Shown one piece after another: positions 48,605 through 59,162 of a stretch of DNA of 64,000 bases. The stretch lies in NCBI RefSeq assembly GCF_001577835.2, contig NC_029547.1, positions 59,176,112 to 59,240,111 of the forward strand, in the 5' to 3' direction. A program made the translations under genes and the position numbers. A model generated the notes under the pieces. The model did no database searches. It saw only the letters and a list, made by a program, of their open reading frames with translations, and was not told the DNA's origin. Source of the DNA: Coturnix japonica. Taxonomy: Eukaryota > Chordata > Aves > Galliformes > Phasianidae. Within the stretch, counting starts at the first letter, position 1. Each line of letters opens with the position of its first letter.

Positions 48605-51600
48605 GTTTGCTGGAAGGGCTCTGCTTGAACCGGGTGTTTTGTGAAGGGAAATGCATCTCTAGCAACAGTGGGGAGGACAGCAAGACTGCCATTAGCAATT
48701 GCATGAAAATCTACTGCTTTTAAGTCTGTCTGTTGAGTAGTTGCTTGGTTGCTGTTGTGAGGGATGGTGAGAATAGGTTGTATCTAGGAGGAGGGGTAGC
48801 AGTGAATCCGGTTGCATTGGGAAGGTGAAGGCTTTGGGTTCAGCCTGGGTGGGATGGACATGTCCTGTCACAGAGCTTGCTGCCGAGCATAGGGCCAGCA
48901 CTGTTGCACCTGTGGGGATACACGGCTTAAAGACAGCACTCTGAGATCTGCGTAGCATGTGTATGTGGCTACAAATGTCCAACATGTCTGCTACATGAAG
49001 TAGAGAGTTGCTGCCTTGACTTCCTCTCTTGCATGTGTGCATACTTTCAGCAAATGCATGAACTGAAAAATTACCTGCTCATAATAGTCCCCTATATGCC
49101 AACATAAATACTGGTGTTCAGGACTTACCATCCAGTAAACCTATGGACAAAGGGCTTTATTCCACAGTGATTATCAGGAGGCATTCAGGGCTATGCAGTT
49201 TCAGGGATTTAAAAAAAAACCCAACAAGATAAACTTATAAACTTCAAGGAGGAGTCCAGGAGTCAGGATAGGCCAGCATTGCTGCTCTCACACTTTAGAA
49301 ATGGAACTCAGGTTGGCCTCAAAATGAGGAAAGAATACCTGATTTTTGTGATTTAAGTCAAAATGTCAACTTTTTATGATGGCTGTAGAGTAAATTGGTG
49401 AACCCCACTCTGTTTCAAAGTGATGATAGGATGGAATCGGGCGGACAAGAGGATCAGTGAGGAATGTAACTGCCTCTTAGCTTGCTAGCATAGTACAATG
49501 AGGAGATGATGGGCATGTTCTCTTAAAACATAGTGGGTAGATGCATTACCCACACCTAAATGGCCTGGTAGCTTCTGGTGGGTGGGTGCAGCATGGGCTT
49601 TGGCTTTCCCATGGGCCCCGTGACTGCCATTGGATCATTTTGCTATCTTGGGAAACTACAGCTGACATCCACAAAAATGGCACCAGAGTAGCTTTGCAGA
49701 TGTGCAGCTTAATTGATTTTCAGTGTTACCTAATCCCATAGGGTTACCTAAAAATTTCAGAGAGCCCCAATGCATGCACATGATACCATTTCTTTGTACT
49801 GATAAATACATATTGTAATGTTTTGTTTTTCCTCATTAAAATCTGCTAATAATGGCATCATAAGTTTTGACTGCTTTCCTGAGAAAGCTTGGAATGATGC
49901 TGATACCATAGCTTTTTGGATGGCCATTGTAAGGAGGCACCATCTCAACCATTTGGGGCTCTCTTACCAAGCACTGACAAAATGGCGGCGTGCTCCATTA
50001 CTTCCTACATCCTGAAGGTAGGCCACATCCTAGGCCTGTGTCCCCTCAGTGAAAGGAGTACTGCCTTCATCCTCCCTGCTGCCCCTGTGTTTGATTTTAG
50101 AATGGGAAATAAAAAGAGCAAACAGGAGAATTATGCAGTGCTGTTGTAGCTCTGTAGAGCTTAAGAAGATAGGTGTAAAAAATTCCCTCTCTGTTCTGAC
50201 CATAGGTGACGTAAGGCCGGATTGGACAGCATTCTCCATGAGGAGGGAGTAGGATTCTATTCCAAGAGTTGTGTGTTTGCTGTCAGGAGATGCCAGGGGG
50301 ACACACTGCTAAGAGTAATGATGTCATATGTAAAATTGAGGAGAGACAGTGAAAGTACTTATCTGTTGCTAATGAATTGATTCATTGCATAAAACTGACA
50401 GGTTTACTTGGCTGAGAGAACAGTACCCTCATTGTACATACAGCAAATCTATCTTTATTATTCATCATGATGCTGTTTTCATAGTGACAATGCAATTACA
50501 AAACTGGCTGCTTTGAACTGTTTTTACTGCAAACATTACATTTCTAAGGATTAAAAAAGCATCATCCCAGAGATAAAGGCATGTGGGCAACAGCAATAAA
50601 AATGTACAGTATAAAATTGGATAATAAAACTCTATTTCAGTGAGTCTTAATTCCATCAAAACCTCATAAACTCTGTCACGAAAAAGCGGCGTCTCCTTTG
50701 AAGCAGACAGGATAACCATCAGTAGGAAGTTATTCTCCTAGGTCAGCTGCTAGTAGCAGGGAAATTTAGGCTTTCTGAAAATTTTCCACTTGGTTTCACT
50801 GAGATGTGATTCATCTGAGGATGCCGTGTGGATAATTATTTCTATTTAGTAGGACCTGGAGTGACCCTATAAATGGAATCCTGATACACTCTGAATTGGT
50901 CTTCTCAAGAACAAATCCGATGCAGATGTGGTTTAATTAGCATTTAATAATATAATTATTATATAAAAAATATAATATTTAGCACTACCTTTACTATATT
51001 TTAAAGTTTTTCTTTCTATATAAATACATCAATTACCAGCTATGGAATATGAAGTCATATAATCCAGAAATTATATCGAGGCAAGTTTGTGTTAAAGACA
51101 TTATAAGGTGTCAGGGTGTCTTTGTAAAAAGTGTTGAAAGTCCATTCTTTCTTGCCTTACTTTCATTCCAACTGAACTCTAATGACATTCTAGTTTTTGC
51201 CCTTATGTAAATTAAAAAAGCATTAGCATAAATGCCTTCTATTATTATCAGTTTCTTCTGCTGGAGTACCTTTTAGTTTCATGTGAGGAGGTGAGAATTT
51301 GGTGGTGTTTTTTGGTACGTAGCTAAATCTCATTGTACTGAGGAGAGTTAGCAGATAAAGTATGGGAAGGATTTTCCTGTGAAAAAAGAGTTTGCCAGGT
51401 ACTGCAGCAGGAAGCAAAGGAACAGGAAGACTGCTGCATCTGCTGAACATTTACAAGGTAGTGTTTCAGGAGCATGGCATGAAGCTAGCTCATCTCAGCA
51501 TAGCTCTCAATTAAATGTAGCCCAGCAAATATTGGATGTATGTCCCACACTGCCATACAATTGAAGTCATTCATGTGCCTTGGGATGCAAAGGCTGCAAT

Positions 51601-51696
51601 GATTTCACAACACATATCCTTTCAAACACTTCCTAGAGACTTTTGCCAAGGTGAAGGGAAATGGAAGGTTTTCATGCTTTCTCTCTCTTTGTGCAG
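48605..51696 (+). other. MUSK: MUSK intron 1 (3092 bases)
   Basis: Bounded by GTTTGC and a strong pyrimidine tract ending TTTGTGCAG. I recognised no CR1 copy in it. An AT-rich block at 50938-51000, with TTTAATTAGCATTTAATAAT just before it, contains several TAAT homeodomain-type cores. Otherwise nothing notable. Confidence 0.9.
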
Positions 51697-51823
51697 CTCC
51701 CTTTATCAGCACTCCTTTGGAAACTGTGGATGCTCTGGTGGAGGATGTTGCCAAATTCGTGTGTGTTGTGCAGTCATACCCAGAGCCAGAGATCACATGG
51801 ACGCGCAACAGCATTCCCATCAG
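51697..51823 (+). CDS. MUSK: MUSK exon 2: first half of Ig domain 1
   Basis: Encodes residues 27-69: [20 protein letters not shown], then [20 protein letters not shown], ending at the split R69 codon. C49 is the first Ig1 cysteine and W61 is the core tryptophan. The closest match is human MUSK ([17 protein letters not shown] and SYPQPEISWTRNK). The acceptor is CTCTTTGTGCAG at 51696 and the donor is CAG then GTAGGG at 51824. The entry phase of one base and exit phase of two bases fit the neighbouring exons exactly. Ig1 is the domain that mediates MUSK self-association and agrin/LRP4 responsiveness (established knowledge). Confidence 0.97.
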
Positions 51824-54544
51824 GTAGGGAGCCTCCTTAACCTGCTTGGGGCCTCATTCCACTACAGCCAGGGCTTTCCTTCACAATAAAGGTGTGCCAT
51901 CTGGAAGCATCAAATGGGTCTGAAATGAGGAACAGGGAGTGTGGCTGTAATTGTATGTGAATCTGTGTTCCTTAAGGAGTGGTAGGAGCACTCTGGGGGC
52001 TGCTTGGATATGTGGTTGGCCACAACAGAAATGGAAATCTGCTATCAATACTCAGAGCAGGGAGTGCAACCTCTTGCTGTGCTATGTGCTTTCTTAAGTA
52101 AATGCAGGAAGCCATTTTCTTGGTCATTTTCTTGTTTTCAGTCTATCTGTGTTGGTAACAGTAGTGTGTGGCCTTGAATCTTCTTTGAGTCTCATTCTGT
52201 TATGTTAGAAGAATCTATCCTTTATGGCTTCACACGCAGAGCTTGGAGACAGCTGGTTTCTGCTATGAGTAATGCAAGGAATTTGCTCTATGGCTACAAA
52301 TATGCAATTCTCACTCTGTGCCCCAGTTCACTCCTTGAAAGAGGAGTGTGATGTTGTATATTTGAACAGAACTTCACCAGATCTGCTGCCTGAATGTCTG
52401 CACTATGCTTAGAAACTTTGTGAGGAAGGGGTTGCAACAAGCCATTCCTGTTCACTTCTGCACCTGATGGTAGGCGATTTATTTGTGTTGCTCTCTGTCA
52501 TACGTTAAAGATGAAGGATCAAAGTGCCTCTGAAAATGCAACCTTGGGACCATGCCATGGAAGTGACAGCCATTATTATAACCCCACTGCTGTAGACAGG
52601 TTCTTGCAAAGTAAGCTCTATCCAGTCATCCAAATCTGAAATCACATCATATCTACTGGATGCCTTCACATTGGTTTTGCTTTCTTTTTTGCTCTTAGTG
52701 ACTGTCACTGTAATGGAAACCTACAGAATCTTCTCCATATAGCACAACTGGGATCTTCATGTTAGGCAGATAGTCTCCTTCAGCATGGTTTCTGCTGCTG
52801 GGATTGGAGAACGAAGACACCTGTGATCTGCTGGCTCAGAAGGCTCTGGACAAGGCAGCAGCAAGAATAGGTCTTACTGCTAGGAAATCAGTTTTAGAAT
52901 GAGAAAAAATACATATCTATATTTAAGCATGCTTGCCTTCAGAAATCACATTTATCACCTGCAGAAGAACCTGATCAAAACCCTTCTCCAAACTCTCTTA
53001 CTGCCCTTGATGTGGGGCAGAGGTTTCTGGTTTTCCATTGATGTTATTTCAAGATCAGGCCAACTTTCTCCTAAGTCCTTTCCCATTCATGACACCATGT
53101 TTGAGAGTCAAATCTGGCAGAGGAAGTAATTCATGTTGGACCATGGAGATTACATGCTTTTTTTTTTTTTTTGTATTTTTGGTCATAAGATCATAAGAAA
53201 AACAGGCCAGGTTCCCCCAGTTTTCTCTTTCAGAAGATGAACACAGCAATCTAAAAGCCATCCCACTGTTTCTGAGACACAATGCCTCCCCCCCAGTGTT
53301 GATGAAAAATGGAAATTTTGATCCCAAAAGATCTATCTGTGAGGTTGCAGAGCTCAGCTGCTTTGTTAACAATTTTATCCAAACTGATCCCGAAGCAAAA
53401 GTAGCAATAACTACATCACTTTCCCAGATCTGTGCTGATGCTCAGAATCGGGGCTAGTAGATACAAAAGCTGAGAACAGTGGCAGGGAAATAGGCAAGTT
53501 GAAAATGTCTCTGTTACTTTCCAAGAACATGGATTAAAGTATTTGCACAATAGAAATGGATCAGATCATGGGCTTCTTTTCTGAAGAAAAGTATGTTTAT
53601 GTGTGTATCGGACTTCAAAGGGGCCAGCTAATGCAAGCAATAAATATTGGTTATTTTGTTTACAAAATTTTCCTCTGTTGCCAAGGTCAAAGTACTGTGA
53701 ACAGACAGCTAAGCTAACCTTCAAAACAAAGCAGTATGTAAACATGAAGCTTCAATGGGAAAAGTGCCAGGAAGGAGGCTACTGTCAGCATTATTCTTCT
53801 GGAAGATCCTCTATGTGTTCCTTTTAGTGTCAAAAACCCGTGCAAGTAGAGTGGTGTGTCCTGGACTGAGCTGAACTTTTAAAACCATGAATGGCACAGT
53901 CAGACTGTGTAGTGACTGCATTACGTATTTCAGCAGCCCACTAAAGCTTCAGGGATTTGTGGCAGAATGGGAGACAGTCCTCTGGTCAGATCCATTATGC
54001 TACCACTTGTTGGGGTGAATTGCATGGTAGTGTGAAAGCCAAGAGGAAGAAAACTATGAGATGTTCTGCAAATCATCCTTTAAGACTTAACCATATTTTC
54101 CATCTTTGCGAGGAAAATCAGAGAGAAACCCTCTGCTTTCTCACTGTTTGCACTCCTCCGTCTCTCTAACATGCACATGCACACAACGTTCTCTCGTTTA
54201 CAAGTGGTCTCTGCTCTATGGACTTCTCTGCAAAATCCCATACCTTTGTTGCTCCGACTTTGTGGCTTTTCTGGATTTATCTGAGGTCTCTCGGTTAAAT
54301 CCTGCTGTCATTAAACTGTAGCTAACCTTACATCCTCAAGGCTTTGGATTTCTTTTTTCCCCAGTGTTTCTTTTTGCAAACGCTCTTCCCCTCCCCACTC
54401 CCCCCAGTAAAAATAACACTTCCTTAGTTCCAAATAAATAAGCAAAACCACACCTGGATGCAGTCACAAAAATGTTTGGCTTTTGGTTGTATTTTTTTTT
54501 TTAAACAAACAATAAAAATATTTCCAGTAAATTATACCTTTTGT

Positions 54545-54565
54545 GGAGGGGGGCGGGGGAGGGGG
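54545..54565 (+). repeat. G-rich tract in MUSK intron 2
   Basis: G runs of six, five and five bases separated by single C and A, with a leading GG. It could form a quadruplex on the sense strand or nascent RNA (inference). Confidence 0.7.
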
Positions 54566-54774
54566 AAAGTCTGAATAAAGTTTCTTTAAAAAGCTTCAGC
54601 CAAAGGTATTTCTTGTGTAGGCAACCCTTCCCTTGCACTGGTGATTATACCCAAAACAAGACCTAGCTGCAATAAGGCTACTGGTGCTCTTACCTGTCAT
54701 TGGATGGACAGAATGGCAGATACCAGCATCTGCTGGATGCAGCATTGCCACTATGCCTGTGGCCATCAAGATCT

Positions 54775-54842
54775 GCATAGTCTGGATGACCTATAGTTGC
54801 ACTAGATGTAGTCTTTTCCAACCTTATCAATTCTGTGATTAG
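54775..54842 (+). mobile_element. CR1 LINE 3' tail fragment
   Basis: ACTAGATGTAGTCTTTTCCA, then ACCTTATCAATTCTGTGATT, is a worn CR1 3' end about 70 bases long, in MUSK intron 2, 166 bases before exon 3. Confidence 0.75.
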
Positions 54843-55008
54843 TAATTTGGTTTAGTGAGGCCCAAACTGAACCTTAAGGACCATATTGATGTTTTCAGTC
54901 CCTTATCTCCAGATGTTGAAAATAAGAAGAAAAGCCAATTGAATTTTACCATGCAGTCTCCAGTCTATGGAGACACAGTCTCCTCACCACCTGTGCTGTG
55001 CCCCACAG

Positions 55009-55160
55009 GCTGTTTGACACCCGATACAGCATACAGAGGAATGGGCAGCTCCTGACCATCCTGAGCGTGGAGGACAGCGACGACGGAGTGTACTGCTGCA
55101 CGGCTGACAACGGGGTTGGTGCGGCTGCACAGAGCTGCGGGGCTCTGCAAGTCAAAATGC
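55009..55160 (+). CDS. MUSK: MUSK exon 3: second half of Ig domain 1
   Basis: Encodes the end of R69 through M119: [51 protein letters not shown]98 pairs with C49 in the Ig fold. C99 and C112 form the extra disulfide characteristic of MUSK Ig1 (family knowledge). L83, implicated in Ig1 dimerisation, is conserved. Position 96 is valine where mammals have isoleucine, within a patch reported to matter for activation. Acceptor CCCCACAG at 55008 and donor GTAAGT at 55161 are both strong. The open frame continues past the donor for about 79 codons, but the downstream exon match shows that this is intron. Confidence 0.97.
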
Positions 55161-55933
55161 GTAAGTGGGAAAGCAGAGATCTCAGCCCCACAGTTGCCCT
55201 CAGGTTGCAGCCAGCACATGGGGATGTTTTTTCTGTTGGCTCAGTGATGCACAGTGGAAGGAAACAGATCCCCCAGAATGGTGAACTGGAGATCATTTTT
55301 CCTGCCAGTGAGTGCAGGCTAAGTTATGTCTTGTCTTTGGGCAAAAGGAGTTCAAATTTGCCCCATATTACCTTTAAGGGAGTTAGAATAATTTAATTTT
55401 AAAAAAGTAATTAATTTTTTTCTTTAAGAATTCTTTATCATTTTTACTGACACGATCACAAATCTTTCAGTCAGGGCTATTAATTGTGTTTACGTGCCCT
55501 TGTTGAGCTAGAGACCAGGCTGAATCAGTTAGAAAACAATTCTCTCCATATCTGAACTTTCACATTGGACATCGTTTATGCAAAAGAAAGAATGTCAAAA
55601 CCTGGAATGCAAACATTCTTCAGTGCTGGAAATGCTCTTATCTGGATCTGGACTTCAGCCCAGGTCCTACTTCAAATGGCTGTCAAACTCCTCTCCTGAA
55701 AACAAAAGACCCACGCAAGGTAGCAGTTTTTGTGTCTATAAACTGCAACTTTGCTGCACTAAGGAAATGTTTTACTTTATGTGGTAGCTCACAACCTACC
55801 AAAGATCTATCTTTCAGCTACAGCAATGCAAAGAAAAAGCAGCAGGGGATTTTGTTGGATGACTCTGATCTTGTCCTATTCTTTTATCTTCTACCTTCAG
55901 TTCAAGTCTAAATTTTGCCTTTTCAAATTTTAG
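55161..55933 (+). other. MUSK: MUSK intron 3 (773 bases)
   Basis: Starts at GTAAGT and ends TTTCAAATTTTAG. Nothing further recognised. Confidence 0.93.
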
Positions 55934-56061
55934 GACCCAAAATAACCCGACCACCTGTAAATGTGGAAATCATAGAAGGTTTAAAGGCCGTTCTTCCATG
56001 CACTACAATGGGGAATCCAAAACCTTCTGTTTCATGGATTAAAGGAGAAACGGTAGTAAAG
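55934..56061 (+). CDS. MUSK: MUSK exon 4: first half of Ig domain 2
   Basis: Encodes residues 120-162: [44 protein letters not shown]142 is the first Ig2 cysteine and W154 the core tryptophan. It is nearly identical to human through SVSWIKG. After that, mammals read DSPLR where this copy reads ETVVK, with the same length overall up to ENxRIAVL. The exit phase is zero at GTGAAT (56062). A second GT lies nine bases upstream (ACG then GTAGTA), so use of that donor would drop VVK in frame. The downstream donor is preferred because it keeps the human length. Confidence 0.95.
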
Positions 56062-56540
56062 GTGAATAGAGAATGAAATTTCACTATTGCTATTAGCTAT
56101 TGCTTTTTGCTGAAGTTACTGTGATTAAATATTAACATCACTTACAGCATTTCAATGTTCTTCTTTCTAGGAAGAAAGTATTTAGAAAAACCTTGGCTGA
56201 TGCTTACATTCACAATAACTTCTGTTTGTTGAAGATTGACATTTCATTTATTACTAATAAGCATGGCTAAATGCTACAAAATACACTTGTCAGTGTCTCA
56301 CAACCCACTTGGCTAACACTGAGGGCCCTTTTCAAGCTGTAATTCACTGACCTGCGGAAATAACGATGGATGAGTGTGTTGTGACAGTACTGAAAAGGAA
56401 GATCTGAGCCCAGATTCTTTAGTTACAGGGCAACAGAAATGAGTTCTACGCATGTAAGCCCAAACTTTGCAATAGGACATTTGGTGCTGCTTATATGCAG
56501 GGTGTACACAAAATTCTCACCTTGGGCCTTCCTCTGGCAG
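56062..56540 (+). other. MUSK: MUSK intron 4 (479 bases)
   Basis: Runs from GTGAAT to CTTCCTCTGGCAG. No other feature seen. Confidence 0.93.
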
Positions 56541-56682
56541 GAGAATGCACGCATCGCTGTTCTTGATTCTGGGAATCTGAGGATCCACAATGTTCAGAGA
56601 GAAGATGCAGGACAGTATCGATGTGTTGCCAAAAACAGCCTGGGCAGTGCCTATTCAAAACCTGCAACTGTGGTTGTGGAAG
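56541..56682 (+). CDS. MUSK: MUSK exon 5: second half of Ig domain 2 (last MUSK exon in the window)
   Basis: Encodes residues 163-209 plus one base: [54 protein letters not shown] with C190 is the classic Ig F-strand motif closing domain 2. The strand after SAYSK (PATVVVE) differs from mammals (VVKLEVE), the most variable place in this stretch. The donor is GTGAGT at 56683, a strong site, with exit phase one. The next expected piece, either a mini-exon as in rodents or the Ig3 exon reading VFARILRAPESHN in human, was not found up to 64000, so intron 5 is at least 7.3 kb. Confidence 0.97.
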
Positions 56683-57703
56683 GTGAGTAGTCCTTGCATC
56701 GGGGTCCAGCTCTATCTGCTGACCTTATGGGCCTACAGAGCTAACTTGGGTTAACATGGAGTACCAGTTTGATGTTGGCGAAAGTATCCTACGGTGGCCA
56801 AGAGGCAGGGGAAGGGAAAGGAAGGTAAGCTAGGGTGAGAAACAGGATTTCTGACCTCACTAATGCTCAGTGTTTGTTGATGGGGAAGGGGTCATTGTCC
56901 ACAGCTGCTGTGGCTCTGGTGGGAGCCTGAGAAGAACCTGATTCTCCCTTCTGAATGACATGTTCCAAGATGTCAGCTTGTTTCATGTTTGGAAGCTCCA
57001 GTGCACTGTGGGCTGTGCTTTGACTTGTGGAGATAGACAAGTAGGAAGCTTATGGCTTTGGAAACTTGCTGTAAAGAGGCTGGTTGGAAGCAGCTGCAGC
57101 ACATCATTTTGTAGTGCTACGTGTACATCCTTCCCTTTTCCCTCTGATTTTCCATCTGAATTGGTTGATTCTTTAGCTAGACAGAGCTGTTCTCTTTGAG
57201 GACTTGCACATTTTCTGCCCACTAAACCCAACACCGTTTTGATTTTTCAGTTTCTGGTCTTTATGTGTTCTGTGTCCTTCTTTTATTTACAGAAGGTGTT
57301 TGCTTTCTGGTATAAATCATAGCCAGTTTCCCAGTGCTGAGAACAGTGGGCTGCAGGGGCACCCAGATGTAGGCAATGAAGCATTCAGTATTCCTGGACC
57401 CTAAAAGAGAGTCTGGGTTAAGCAAGGTCATGCAAAGCCAGAAGAGGGATGGATGACACAGCAGAAGAGCTCACATTTGTTTTGTACTCAGAACTGAACA
57501 ATCTGTACAGCAAAATGTAGAGAACTGGACATCTGTTTGTCCAGTTTTCAGAAGGTTGTTGAGGTTACACTTAGTCTATCAGAGGTTATTCAGGGTACAG
57601 TCCTGTTTCTAAAAGGACCATTGGCTGTCTTCTGGGAGGAGGTCGGATGTATTAGATTCCTACAAATTACTGTAGGATTGCTGTTTTCTTAAAAAATACA
57701 ACC

Positions 57704-57766
57704 ATTTTCTTTCCCCCCCTTCTCTCCCCTTTTTTTTTTTCTTTTTTTCTTTTCTTTTTTTCCTCT
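57704..57766 (+). repeat. Polypyrimidine tract
   Basis: About 60 bases of almost pure C/T (TTTTCTTTCCCCCCCTTCTC and onwards), with no matching exon immediately 3'. It may be prone to triplex formation. Confidence 0.85.
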
Positions 57767-58854
57767 AATAATAATATTTACTTGTGCAGACTTAAGGTTG
57801 TTAAAATTCCTTAAATAGCTTTAAAACAGGAAGGCAGCTATTTCTAATCTAGATTCAGAGCTGTGCAGCTCCTGATGAGGCAAGGCAAATATCTGTCTGA
57901 ACAGAGTCATCTGAGTCTGGGTTCTTCTTTGTCCCTGCTGCTGATGGAGCACCTCAAGGCTCACCAAGAGCTGGCTGAGGCAGACACTCAATACAGTGCT
58001 TGCAGACCTCCCTGGTGCATGCAAACAGCCTCAGACACTGGGGTTTTATTTCTCAGACCTACCAGAGCATTTGGGAACCTAAAAATGGGCCGGAACTGCA
58101 CCAACATCTGGGCTGTTAAGTCTGATACCTTCTTTTGTCCCCATCTCCAGAATTACACAGCTGAATGTTAATTCAGGGAATAGCAAATTTATCTACAAAT
58201 ACACTGCTTGCAAAGGAGAGCCTGTGTATGCTCTTTTTAAAAGCAGAAAGATTAGCTCTTAATTAATCAATGGGAGCTCAGTGCTCCTGCACAACCTATC
58301 CCTTCATATTCCCTTAATGTGTTGTGTGAACAAAGTGATGCTGTTCTCCAGGCTCGCCTTGGTTTTTCTGGTAGGACACCCATATAATATGCCTTGTTTC
58401 AGGCTGCCTCCCAAACTAGTCTGATGAATGTTTGTTTTACTTTTTTGGCTCCCAAAATCCAAAGGTAATAATCCTGACTGCAGCTTGCTGTGTACACAGA
58501 TCCCTTCCCCTCCCAGTATTTTAGATCAGCGCTCATGAATATTTAACATACAGATGAGTGCATGTACCTGTATATGCATGCATGTTCATGCTTCTCCTAT
58601 AGCCTCACTCACTCATGCTATTGTTACTTTTAGTGTTCCTACCCCCTCAGTGCTAACAAGTTAAGATAGATCCAAGTCAATAATAATCTAAAGCTAGAAA
58701 ACTGCACTTTAGACTTCCTTCTCTGAGCATTCATTGGAGCTCTGTGTTCAGAAAATTCATGCAAACATTCTGTTTGCTGCTTCTCTGCAATGACACAACA
58801 GTATTTTTCCTTAAAACTTGGTGTTACCACTCGCTGAAGTTACCACCAGGCACA

Positions 58855-59065
58855 GTGTGGCTTAATAAAATAAAATCACTAGGCATGGCCATGAATATTT
58901 AATCCCGAAGCAGATGCCCATTCAAAAGGCGGTGCAAATATTTATGCCTAGCTAAATCGAGATCAGGCAGCTCCTGATTTCTGAATGAGGCTTCTAATTT
59001 TCTGTCGCATTTTATAATGGCTTTGACGCTAGTCCTGCAATTAGTTTAAAGCATGGAGGCATCCA
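58855..59065. promoter_or_regulatory. Candidate conserved noncoding block in MUSK intron 5
   Basis: A complex, non-repetitive stretch rich in transcription-factor-like words, among them ATGAATATTTAAT, CAAATATTTATG, CTAATTTT and CAATTAGTTTAAA. By eye it resembles vertebrate intronic enhancers. Conservation cannot be judged from one sequence, so this is a suggestion only. Confidence 0.3.
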
Positions 59066-59113
59066 GCTTTTGCAGGACTGCAAGCAGACATGCTCCTTTA
59101 CACAGGCACATCA

Positions 59114-59162
59114 AGAAAAGAAAAGAAAATAGGGGAAAAAAAAAAAGAAAAAAAAAAAAAAA
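59114..59162. repeat. A-rich purine tract
   Basis: AAAAG units passing into long A runs interrupted by single G, about 49 bases. Confidence 0.9.

Larger units (their letters stand above)
51824..55008 (+). other. MUSK: MUSK intron 2 (3185 bases)
   Basis: Contains a 15-base T run at 53158-53172, a G-rich tract at 54545-54565 (runs of 6, 5 and 5 G) and a short CR1 tail at 54775-54842. No extra exon recognised. Confidence 0.9.

Noticed and set aside
54998-55396. 132-codon plus-strand frame taken as a single-exon gene
   Set aside because: Its first part is MUSK exon 3, and the rest is intron after a strong GTAAGT donor.
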